Positions 5,637 to 11,615 of a stretch of DNA of 11,615 nt are shown here, piece after piece (position 1 is the stretch's first letter; each line of letters opens with the position of its first letter). Position numbers and translations under genes: made by a program. The DNA is from Gallionella sp. (lineage in GTDB: Bacteria > Pseudomonadota > Gammaproteobacteria > Burkholderiales > Gallionellaceae): contig JALNYK010000051.1 of NCBI GenBank assembly GCA_023229845.1, forward strand, positions 1 to 11,615, read 5' to 3'. The notes under the pieces are model-generated. The model was given only the letters and a program-made list of their open reading frames with translations, searched no databases and was not told the DNA's origin.

Positions 5637-7298
5637 TCAAGCCGTAGCGCCCAACATCTCTGCCGCATGCTTGCGGGTCGTCTCGGTGATCTTCACGCCG
5701 CCCAGCATGCGCGCGATCTCGTCGATGCGGCGCTCGCTGTCCAGCACCGCGATGCGGCTCAAGGTGCTGCCGTCCTCCACCGCCTTGCTGACCTGCCATT
5801 GGTGATCCGCGGCGGCGGCCACCTGCGGCAGGTGGGTGACGCACAGCACCTGATAGCTCTTGCCCAGCCGCTTCAGCAGATGGCCGACGATCTCGGCCAC
5901 GCGCCCGCCGATGCCGCTATCGACCTCGTCGAAAATCAGCGTCGGCACGCTGGCGACCTGACTGGAGGAAACCTGTATCGCCAGACTGATGCGCGACAGT
6001 TCGCCGCCGGATGCAACCTTGGCGAGGCTGCGCGGCGGCACGCCGGGATTCGCCGCGACCTGAAACTCGACGCTCTCCAGCCCGTACGCATTGCCTTCCG
6101 CCTGCGGTAGCAATGCGATGGCAAAGCTGCCGCCCTGCATCGCCAGCGTCTGCATAGCCGCGGTGATCTCGCTCGCCAGTTTCGCCGCGGCTTTGTTGCG
6201 CGCCGCGCTCAGCTTCTTTGCGGCGCCCAGATAAGATTGACGCGCGCCGCTCTCTTGCTGTTCTAGCGCCGCCAGATCGGCGTCGCCGCCCAGTTCGACA
6301 AGACGCGCTTCGATGCGCTGCAACGCCTCGTCGAGCTGTTCGGGTGCTGCGCGATATTTGCGCGCGGCATCCATTACGTCCTGAATGCGCCGCTCCAGTT
6401 CGCGCAGATGCTGCGGATCGGCGTCCAGCCGCTGCTGGTAATGGCGCAACGCGTACACCGCTTCCTGCAACTCGGCCTGCGCGCTTTCCAGCATGCGTAA
6501 CGCCTCGCCCAGGCTGGCGTCGTGTTCGATTCCGTCGCGCAGGCGCGTTGCCAGCGCATTCAACTGTGCGAGGCAGGCATTGTCGGATTCGCTCAGCGTG
6601 TCGACGCCGAACGCGGCGGTCTCCAGCAGGCTCGCCGCATGCGACAGGCGCGCATGATCCTCCTGCTGCGCCTGCCATTCCGCGGCATTGAAGTTCAGGC
6701 CCTTGAGTTCGTCGCGCTGGAACAGCAACAGTTCGCGTTCGGCGGCAACTGCCTCGGCGTTTTCGCTGAGGGCTATGCGACGTCTGTGCAAAGCCTGCCA
6801 ATCGCGATACAGCACGGCGACCTGCTCCGCCTCTGCGGTCACACCGGCGTAACCATCGAGCAGCGCGCGCTGGTAATCGGGGCGCAGCAGCGACTGGTGC
6901 GCATGCTGACCGTGAATGTCGAGCAGTTGTTCGCCCGCATCGCGCATCTGCTGCAGCGTGGCGCTGCAACCGTTGATGAAGCCGCGCGAACGTCCGCCGG
7001 CATCGAGCACACGGCGCAAGAGGCATACGCCCTCGTCGCCCTCCAGCCCCTGCTCGCGCAGCCAGTCGCGCACCGACGACAGGCCGGAGATGTCGAATTC
7101 GGCCGCGATCTCGGCGCGCTCGCAGCCGTTGCGCACCATCGCGGCGTCGCCGCGTCCGCCCAGCGCCAGCGTCAGCGCGTCGATCAGGATGGATTTGCCC
7201 GCGCCGGTCTCGCCGGTCAGCGCGGTGAAGCCGGAAGAGAAATCCAGTTCGAGCGTGGAGACGATCACAAAGTCGCGGATACCGAGAAACTTCAGCAT
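5637..7298 (-). CDS. recN: DNA repair protein RecN
   Basis: A 553-residue SMC-like ATPase acting in double-strand-break repair, of normal RecN length. The N-terminal head begins MLKFLGIRDFVIVSTLELDFSSGFTALTGETGAGKS, with Walker A G29-E-T-G-A-G-K35-S36, followed by LIDALTLALGGRGD. The middle (about 150-370) is rich in helical, Leu/Glu/Gln/Arg segments, the expected antiparallel coiled coil. The C-terminal head has the ABC signature S430-G-G-E-L-S, Walker B TLIFD457-E458 followed by VDSGIGGRVAE, and the switch histidine H489 in CVTHLPQVA. The start at 7298 coincides with the conserved first residues but has no recognisable Shine-Dalgarno. It lies 38 bp after nadK and 46 bp before bamE on the same strand. 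In several related genomes fur is found beside recN and bamE; no fur is present here. Confidence 0.97.
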   Translation of the reverse strand: MLKFLGIRDFVIVSTLELDFSSGFTALTGETGAGKSILIDALTLALGGRGDAAMVRNGCERAEIAAEFDISGLSSVRDWLREQGLEGDEGVCLLRRVLDAGGRSRGFINGCSATLQQMRDAGEQLLDIHGQHAHQSLLRPDYQRALLDGYAGVTAEAEQVAVLYRDWQALHRRRIALSENAEAVAAERELLLFQRDELKGLNFNAAEWQAQQEDHARLSHAASLLETAAFGVDTLSESDNACLAQLNALATRLRDGIEHDASLGEALRMLESAQAELQEAVYALRHYQQRLDADPQHLRELERRIQDVMDAARKYRAAPEQLDEALQRIEARLVELGGDADLAALEQQESGARQSYLGAAKKLSAARNKAAAKLASEITAAMQTLAMQGGSFAIALLPQAEGNAYGLESVEFQVAANPGVPPRSLAKVASGGELSRISLAIQVSSSQVASVPTLIFDEVDSGIGGRVAEIVGHLLKRLGKSYQVLCVTHLPQVAAAADHQWQVSKAVEDGSTLSRIAVLDSERRIDEIARMLGGVKITETTRKHAAEMLGATA

Positions 7299-7336
7299 TG
7301 AACTGTACGTTTAAAAAAGAGGGGAAACTTCATCGA

Positions 7337-8209
7337 TTACAGGGTCTGGTTCCACAGCAGCTTCTCGCGCAGCGTGTGGTAGTAGCTGAACCCTTCCGGA
7401 TGCAGCAGGCTGGCCGGTTCGGGATGGCGCGTGACGACAATCCTGTCGTGCAACTGCAGATCGTAAGTGGAGTGACTGTCGAAACGCACGCGGATGTCGC
7501 CGGTGCGATGCATCAGTATCTCGATCAGCGACGAGCTCTTCACGACGATGGGGCGATTGCTCAGCGAGTGCGGACACACCGGCACCAACTCCAGCACATC
7601 GAGGCCCGGGTGCAATATCGGCCCCCCGGCGGACAGCGCATAGGCGGTCGAGCCGGTCGGAGTCGAAACGATCAAACCGTCTGCGCGTTGGTTATAGAGG
7701 TATTCGCCGTCGATGCGCACCTCGAATTCGACCATGCTGCTGATCTGGCTGCGATGCACGACGATTTCGTTGAATGCCAGTCCGCCGAACACCTCGACGC
7801 CGTCGCGCAGCACTTTCGCGGAAAGCAGCAGGCGTTGCTCGGCGACATATTTGCCGTCCAGCATCGCGACGATGCTCTCCTGCATGCTGTCCATGGCCAG
7901 GTCGGTCAGAAAGCCGAGCCGTCCCTGATTCACGCCGATCAGCGGAATACGGTGCGGCGACAACGTGCGGGCGATGTTCAGCATCGTGCCGTCGCCGCCG
8001 ATCACGATCGCCAGATCGACCGCATCGGTCATCTGCTCCAGCGTCATCACCGGATAAGGGTTGCCGGCAAGATGTTCGGCAGTCAGGTTGTCCACCACCA
8101 CGCGCAAACCGCGGGACGACAAAAAAGCAGCCAGACGCAACAATGGCTCGGCAATCTCCGGCGCCTTGTATTTGCCTATCAGCGCGACATTCTGGAAGGG
8201 GGATTTCAT
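7337..8209 (-). CDS. nadK: NAD kinase
   Basis: A 290-residue cytoplasmic enzyme that phosphorylates NAD to NADP with ATP, the only source of NADP in most bacteria. The diagnostic G71-G-D-G-T75 motif (in DLAIVIGGDGTMLNIAR) is present. It is followed by IPLIGVNQGRLGFLTD, FNEIVVHR, and the substrate-binding DGLIVSTPTGSTAYALSAGGPI. Length is typical. The N-terminus MKSPFQNVALIGKYKAPEIAE fits the betaproteobacterial pattern, and a stop lies 12 bases upstream in frame, so ATG 8207-8209 is the first possible start. No purine-rich Shine-Dalgarno is present; a perfect 9-bp inverted repeat occupies that position instead. It is the probable first gene of the nadK-recN-bamE-dapB run and is divergent from trxA. 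Confidence 0.96.
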   Translation of the reverse strand: MKSPFQNVALIGKYKAPEIAEPLLRLAAFLSSRGLRVVVDNLTAEHLAGNPYPVMTLEQMTDAVDLAIVIGGDGTMLNIARTLSPHRIPLIGVNQGRLGFLTDLAMDSMQESIVAMLDGKYVAEQRLLLSAKVLRDGVEVFGGLAFNEIVVHRSQISSMVEFEVRIDGEYLYNQRADGLIVSTPTGSTAYALSAGGPILHPGLDVLELVPVCPHSLSNRPIVVKSSSLIEILMHRTGDIRVRFDSHSTYDLQLHDRIVVTRHPEPASLLHPEGFSYYHTLREKLLWNQTL

Positions 8210-8210
8210 G

Positions 8211-8236
8211 GTGGGCGATTAAACCACATCGCCCAC
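8211..8236 (-). promoter_or_regulatory. hairpin over the nadK translation start region
   Basis: GTGGGCGAT (8211-8219) and ATCGCCCAC (8228-8236) form a perfect 9-bp inverted repeat with an 8-base loop. In the nadK message it would end two bases before the AUG and cover the positions where a Shine-Dalgarno should be. The sequence is seen directly; a role in translation control is inferred. It could instead be a DNA operator for a dimeric repressor. Confidence 0.5.
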
Positions 8237-8306
8237 GCAATGACAAAACAGGGGCCAATCCGCAAACCATCCGGAATGACGAGCCCACTGGGGATATCCC
8301 TGATAC

Positions 8307-8335
8307 TTCACACCGGACGATTTTTTGGTTAGGAT
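8307..8335 (+). promoter_or_regulatory. candidate sigma-70 promoter for trxA
   Basis: TTCACA (8307-8312, five of six consensus bases) is separated by 17 bases from TAGGAT (8330-8335, four of six). This predicts a start near 8342 and a leader of about 68 bases to the trxA ATG. It is the best-spaced match I found in the nadK-trxA divergent region. The rest of 8237-8409 shows no clear operator. Confidence 0.4.
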
Positions 8336-8409
8336 GCCGCATCGCAATCAGGCAAACCCCTGTTTTTTCCAAGCAGCACCATCCCTAATATCCAGGAACG
8401 AGACCAACC

Positions 8410-8736
8410 ATGAGCGAACACATCCATTACGTTTCCGACGCGACCTTCGATGCCGAGGTATTACAGTCTCCGCTGCCCGTGCTGGTGGACTACTGGGCCG
8501 AATGGTGCGGCCCCTGCCGCATGATCGCCCCGATTCTGGATGAGATCTCCAAGGAATACGCCGGCCGCCTGAGCGTCGCCAAGCTGAACGTCGACGAGAA
8601 CCAGCAGACCCCGCAAAAATTCGGCATCCGCGGCATCCCCACCCTGATGCTGTTCAAGAACGGCAACATCGAAGCCACCAAGGTCGGCGCGCTGTCGAAA
8701 TCCCAGCTGACAGCATTTATTGACAGCCACATCTAA
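8410..8736 (+). CDS. trxA: thioredoxin 1
   Basis: A 108-residue cytoplasmic dithiol-disulfide oxidoreductase that reduces protein disulfides and supplies ribonucleotide reductase and other reductases with electrons from NADPH via thioredoxin reductase. The sequence is canonical: VLVDYWAEW32-C33-G-P-C36 with the redox pair Cys33/Cys36 and the usual Asp27 within VDYWAEW. The cis-proline is P77 in RGIPTLMLFKNG, and VGALSKSQL is the C-terminal helix region. Length equals that of E. coli TrxA (109 with Met). AGGA (8393-8396, 12 bases) or GAG (7 bases) upstream of ATG 8410 may serve as ribosome-binding site. It is followed 186 bp later by rho on the same strand, the conserved trxA-rho arrangement. 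Confidence 0.97.
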   Translation: MSEHIHYVSDATFDAEVLQSPLPVLVDYWAEWCGPCRMIAPILDEISKEYAGRLSVAKLNVDENQQTPQKFGIRGIPTLMLFKNGNIEATKVGALSKSQLTAFIDSHI

Positions 8737-8850
8737 AGCGTTTACTGTCGCACCCGCATCGCCACTCCGGTTCGTTCAATCAGATTCTCTCTCCGCAGTT
8801 CAACATCAGAGACGAATACGTTCCAGGCCTTGCGGGCCAAAGCACCCCGG

Positions 8851-8910
8851 TAATCCACCACCCTGCTTCCGTAACTCAAACCACCCCTTTCTTCACTTCC
8901 AGATTCCCAT
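8851..8910 (+). promoter_or_regulatory. C-rich, G-poor rho leader (putative rut site)
   Basis: In these 60 bases directly before rho I count 26 C and only 3 G, in a region otherwise about as G-rich as C-rich. Regular YC dinucleotides (CCACCACCC, CTTCC, CCACCCC, CTTCACTTCC) and little self-pairing are what the Rho primary RNA-binding site prefers. Rho is known to autoregulate by terminating in its own leader in E. coli. An equivalent loop here is an inference. The rho ATG at 8923 lacks a Shine-Dalgarno. Confidence 0.5.
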
Positions 8911-8922
8911 CTGCGTATCGTC

Positions 8923-10179
8923 ATGCATCTATCCGACATAAAAACAAAACACGTTTCAGAACTGATCGAAATGGCCGCGGCCAACCAGATCGAGAACGCC
9001 AACCGCATGCGCAAACAGGATCTGATGTTCGCGCTGTTGAAGAGTCAGGCCAAAAAGGGCGAGAGCATCTATGGCGACGGTACGCTGGAGATCCTGCCGG
9101 ACGGTTTCGGCTTCCTGCGTTCCCCGGACACCTCGTATCTGGCCGGCCCTGACGACATCTATGTCAGCCCCAGCCAGATCCGCCGCTTCAACCTGCATAC
9201 CGGCGATACGATAGAGGGCGAAATCCGCACGCCGAAGGACGGCGAGCGCTATGTCGCGCTGGTGAAGGTGGACAAGGTCAACGACGAGCCGCCCGAAAAC
9301 ACCAAGAACAAGATCTTGTTCGAGAACCTGACGCCGCTGTTCCCGAGAGAGCAGATGTGTCTGGAGCGCGACATCAGGGCCGAAGAGAACATCACCGGCC
9401 GCATCATCGACATCATCGCGCCTATCGGCAAGGGCCAGCGCGGCCTGCTGGTGGCCTCGCCGAAGTCCGGCAAGACCGTGATGCTGCAGCACATCGCGCA
9501 TTCGATCTCTTCGAACAATCCGGACGCGGTGCTGATCGTGCTGCTGATCGACGAACGCCCCGAGGAAGTGACCGAGATGAGCCGCACCGTGCGCGGCGAA
9601 GTGGTCGCCTCCACCTTCGACGAACCGGCCAGCCGCCATGTGCAGGTCGCCGAGATGGTGCTGGAAAAGGCCAAGCGCCTGGTCGAACACAAGAAGGACG
9701 TGGTCATCCTGCTCGACTCGATCACCCGTCTGGCGCGCGCCTACAACACCGTGATCCCGTCTTCCGGCAAGGTGCTGACCGGCGGCGTGGACGCCAACGC
9801 GCTGCACCGCCCGAAGCGTTTCTTCGGCGCGGCGCGCAACATCGAGGAAGGTGGCTCGCTGACCATCATCGCCACCGCGCTGGTCGACACCGGCTCGCGC
9901 ATGGACGACGTGATCTACGAAGAATTCAAGGGCACCGGCAACATGGAAATCCATCTGGATCGCCGCATGGCCGAGAAGCGCATCTATCCGGCGATCAACA
10001 TCAACCGCTCCGGCACCCGCAAGGAAGAACTGCTGCTCAAGCAGGACATCCTGCAGCGCATCTGGCTGCTGCGTAAGTTGCTCTACCCGATGGACGAGCT
10101 GGACGCGATGGACTTCCTGCTGGACAAGATCAAGGCGACCAAGAACAACGCCGAGTTCTTCGACTCCATGAAGCGTTAG
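8923..10179 (+). CDS. rho: transcription termination factor Rho
   Basis: A 418-residue hexameric RNA helicase/ATPase, one residue shorter than E. coli Rho and collinear with it at the positions checked. The N-terminal helical part is MHLSDIKTKHVSELIEMA. The OB-fold RNA-binding region has GFGFLRSPDTSYLAGPDDIYVSPSQIRRFNLHTGD (about 61-95). Walker A is SPKSG-K184-T185 and Walker B is VILLD265. The Q-loop is PSSGKVLTGGVDA (279-291) and the R-loop includes EEFK336GTGN. The residues known to contact bicyclomycin that I could check (E211, R212, D265, S266, R269, K336) are all present. There is no long insertion of the kind seen in high-GC Gram-positive Rho. The start is set by homology; no Shine-Dalgarno is visible. 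Confidence 0.98.
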   Translation: MHLSDIKTKHVSELIEMAAANQIENANRMRKQDLMFALLKSQAKKGESIYGDGTLEILPDGFGFLRSPDTSYLAGPDDIYVSPSQIRRFNLHTGDTIEGEIRTPKDGERYVALVKVDKVNDEPPENTKNKILFENLTPLFPREQMCLERDIRAEENITGRIIDIIAPIGKGQRGLLVASPKSGKTVMLQHIAHSISSNNPDAVLIVLLIDERPEEVTEMSRTVRGEVVASTFDEPASRHVQVAEMVLEKAKRLVEHKKDVVILLDSITRLARAYNTVIPSSGKVLTGGVDANALHRPKRFFGAARNIEEGGSLTIIATALVDTGSRMDDVIYEEFKGTGNMEIHLDRRMAEKRIYPAININRSGTRKEELLLKQDILQRIWLLRKLLYPMDELDAMDFLLDKIKATKNNAEFFDSMKR

Positions 10180-10201
10180 ACTTCGAAGCCTTGCCACATG
10201 T

Positions 10202-10237
10202 CGACGCGCGCATCCGATACCGGCTCCGCGCGCGTCG
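10202..10237 (+). terminator. GC hairpin downstream of rho, without T-run
   Basis: CGACGCGCGC (10202-10211) and GCGCGCGTCG (10228-10237) form a perfect 10-bp stem with a 16-base loop, 22 bases after the rho stop codon. It is followed by CCTCGACATCC rather than T residues, so it would act as a 3'-end barrier or a Rho-assisted site rather than a textbook intrinsic terminator. Confidence 0.4.
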
Positions 10238-10305
10238 CCTCGACATCCAAATCGGAATCAGGCCCACGGCAGATTCCTCATCATTGCAGCACGACCAGCG
10301 CGCCC

Positions 10306-10367
10306 CCTGCGTTAGGAATTTCCCTACCTGCGTTATCCCGACTTAGAAAAGATACGTAATTTCCCTA
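10306..10367 (+). promoter_or_regulatory. direct-repeat cluster, possible activator binding sites
   Basis: Part of the 449-bp geneless stretch 10180-10628. CCTGCGTTA occurs at 10306-10314 and again at 10327-10335, 21 bp apart (two helical turns). AATTTCCCTA occurs at 10317-10326 and 10358-10367, 41 bp apart (about four turns). The first copy sits in an imperfect palindrome, TAGGAATTTCCCTA (10313-10326). Helical phasing of repeats suggests same-face binding by a regulator. I cannot name the regulator, and the sites lie about 260-320 bp from the aldehyde dehydrogenase start. Confidence 0.4.
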
Positions 10368-10378
10368 TAGCGCCCCTC

Positions 10379-10391
10379 GCAAATAATTTGC
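10379..10391. promoter_or_regulatory. palindromic operator-like site
   Basis: GCAAATAATTTGC is a perfect 6-bp inverted repeat around a single A, inside the geneless stretch before the aldehyde dehydrogenase gene. Its size suits a dimeric helix-turn-helix protein. No function is known. Confidence 0.3.
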
Positions 10392-10582
10392 ATCATGACC
10401 GGCTTTTGGAAATGCGACAGGCGCCAGCCGTCGTTACCCGAAAATACCGAATTCGCGGCAATCGCCCCGGAAGGCTTGCTGGATTCCCAGAGTGACAGCA
10501 CCCTCTGATAGAATGCCCAGCTGCGGCATACAAAAAATACAAAATAATGCCCGGCGTTCGAATCGCCGACGAAGCTGTCCAC

Positions 10583-10607
10583 TCGAATTCGATCCGGATC
10601 GTATATT
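10583..10607 (+). promoter_or_regulatory. overlapping palindromes next to a TATATT box
   Basis: TCGAATTCGA (10583-10592) and CGATCCGGATCG (10590-10601) are perfect palindromes that share three bases. The second directly abuts TATATT (10602-10607), a possible -10 element. No good -35 is present at 16-18 bp, and the resulting leader would be only about 15 bases. This could be an activator- or repressor-controlled promoter for the aldehyde dehydrogenase. The stretch 10392-10582 between the sites shows nothing else I can support. Confidence 0.35.
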
Positions 10608-10628
10608 GGCAACATCAGGGAGATGGAA

Positions 10629-11615
10629 ATGGAAGTAGTAGTTAATGCAGAAATAAGCGGCGCAACCATCAGCGACAAGGTCAAGGCGTTCCTCGCTACG
10701 CCCAGAAAAATGCTGATCGATGGAGAATGGGTTTCTTCCGTCTCCGGCAAGACATTCGCGACGTACAACCCCGCCACCGGCAAAGAGCTGGCCCAGGTTT
10801 ATGAAGGCGACAAGGCCGATATCGACCTCGCCGTGGCCGCCGCGCGCGAAGCATTCGAAAACGGTCCGTGGCGCACGATGTCGCCGATGGAAAGAAGCCG
10901 CATCATCTGGAAAATCGCCGACCTGATGTACGAACATCGCGACGAATTGTCCGAGCTCGAATCGCTCGACAACGGCAAATCCAAGGGCGTTGCCAACGCA
11001 GTGGACATCCCGCTTTCCGCCGACCATTTCCATTACTACTCCGGCTGGGCAACAAAAATCGAAGGCCAGACCATCCCGCTTTCCGTGCCTTATGCTCCGG
11101 GCCAGAAATATCATGCCTACACGCTGAAAGAACCCGTCGGCGTGGTCGGACAAATCATTCCGTGGAATTTCCCGCTGCTGATGCTGGCAATGAAGCTCGG
11201 CCCGGCGCTGGCTGCCGGCACGACGGTGGTGCTGAAACCGGCGGAAGAAACTCCGCTGACCGCATTGCGCATGGGCGAACTGATGCTGGAAGCGGGCCTG
11301 CCTAAAGGCGTGGTCAACATCGTTCCGGGCTTCGGCGAAACCGCCGGTGCGGCGCTGACCGCGCACGACGGCGTGGACAAGGTCGCCTTCACCGGCTCGA
11401 CCGAAGTCGGCAAGCTGATCGTCAAGGCCGCAGCGGGCAACCTGAAGAAGGTTTCGCTGGAACTCGGCGGGAAATCGCCCACGATCATTTTCAAGGATGC
11501 GCCGGATCTCGATGCGGCCATCGCGGGCGCGGCCAACTCGATCTTCTTCAATCACGGCCAGGTGTGCACGGCCAGTTCGCGCATCTTTGTCGAACGTGAA
11601 GTTTACGAGCGCGTT
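10629..11615 (+). CDS. NAD(P)-dependent aldehyde dehydrogenase, 3' partial
   Basis: The first 329 residues of an aldehyde dehydrogenase superfamily enzyme; the rest (about 170 residues of a usual 490-500) lies beyond the window. Visible motifs: MLIDGEWVSSVSGKTFATYNPATG, then IIPWN180FPLLM (oxyanion-hole Asn), VLK203PAEETPLTA (cofactor), F-T-G-S-T-E-V-G (254-261), the general base E278 in LELGGKSP, and the catalytic Cys313 in GQVCTASSR. The K203-P-A-E206 sequence binds the cofactor ribose. The sequence type is closest to phenylacetaldehyde/betaine-aldehyde-like enzymes, but substrate cannot be fixed. Two in-frame ATGs exist (10623, 10629); 10629 is preferred because AGGGAG (10617-10622) is 6 bases upstream, whereas it abuts 10623. 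About 25 residues precede the usual ALDH start motif. It has its own long upstream region, so it is likely regulated separately from rho. Confidence 0.93.
   Translation, partial: MEVVVNAEISGATISDKVKAFLATPRKMLIDGEWVSSVSGKTFATYNPATGKELAQVYEGDKADIDLAVAAAREAFENGPWRTMSPMERSRIIWKIADLMYEHRDELSELESLDNGKSKGVANAVDIPLSADHFHYYSGWATKIEGQTIPLSVPYAPGQKYHAYTLKEPVGVVGQIIPWNFPLLMLAMKLGPALAAGTTVVLKPAEETPLTALRMGELMLEAGLPKGVVNIVPGFGETAGAALTAHDGVDKVAFTGSTEVGKLIVKAAAGNLKKVSLELGGKSPTIIFKDAPDLDAAIAGAANSIFFNHGQVCTASSRIFVEREVYERV

Noticed and set aside
8245..8366. 10-bp inverted repeat AAAACAGGGG / CCCCTGTTTT in the nadK-trxA gap
   Set aside because: The arms are 102 bases apart and low in complexity; without conservation data this is compatible with chance.
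8720..8941. Leader open frame overlapping the rho start
   Set aside because: It would need a TTG start inside the end of trxA with no ribosome-binding site; the codons follow the C-rich leader composition rather than a protein pattern.
8956..10197. 413-codon minus-strand open frame opposite rho
   Set aside because: It is an exact antisense shadow of rho, which is identified with full-length conserved motifs.
10343..10783. 146-codon minus-strand frame covering most of the gap before the aldehyde dehydrogenase
   Set aside because: No family resemblance, overlaps the start of the dehydrogenase gene, and its composition looks like non-coding translation. Kept as unlikely.
10434..11555. 373-codon minus-strand open frame across the aldehyde dehydrogenase
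   Set aside because: The plus-strand frame holds all expected dehydrogenase motifs; the opposite frame has no recognisable domain.

Overview
The window looks like chromosomal core sequence from a high-GC betaproteobacterium. The evidence is the recN/nadK and bamE-dapB neighbourhood, the trxA-rho pair, an E. coli-like Rho of 418 residues, and enterobacterial-type YajD and YgjP homologues. A Nitrosomonadales/Gallionellaceae-type host is my guess from the overall flavour; I could not test it. I see no prophage, transposase, CRISPR array, tRNA or rRNA.

Layout. (1) Positions 1-1050, plus strand: a tight cluster of the 3' end of yajD (HNH nuclease family), a 75-residue DUF3820/QSregVF_b-type protein, and ygjP (HExxH metal hydrolase). 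(2) Positions 1051-1292: a convergent gap filled by a 184-bp element with 18-bp terminal inverted repeats and several internal palindromes. It resembles a MITE or compound REP. (3) Positions 1293-3462, minus strand: a Mn/Ca-type GDT1/UPF0016 exporter, then an orphan protein with a FliD C-terminal-like region, then a coiled-coil protein with an internal 59-residue duplication. (4) Positions 3463-3668: a gap holding a dispersed-repeat inverted pair (27-bp arms, one mismatch). (5) Positions 3669-8209, minus strand: nadK, recN, bamE and dapB in transcriptional order with gaps of 35 to 46 bp, probably one transcription unit. Here bamE carries two extra NTF2-like domains. (6) Positions 8210-8409: divergent promoter region between nadK and trxA. 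(7) Positions 8410-10179, plus strand: trxA and rho, with a C-rich, G-poor rho leader that looks like a Rho-utilisation site. (8) Positions 10180-10628: a 449-bp gap with direct repeats and palindromes upstream of (9) an aldehyde dehydrogenase gene that runs off the right edge.

How the genes fit together: most are housekeeping genes (NADP supply, recombination repair, outer-membrane assembly, lysine/peptidoglycan precursor synthesis, redox, transcription termination). The less ordinary material is the BamE fused to tandem NTF2-like domains, the orphan FliD_C-like gene with its coiled-coil neighbour, the two palindromic repeat elements, a hairpin covering the nadK ribosome-binding region, and the patterned region before the aldehyde dehydrogenase. 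No obviously new multi-gene system is visible; the BamE fusion and the FliD_C-like pair are the best leads.
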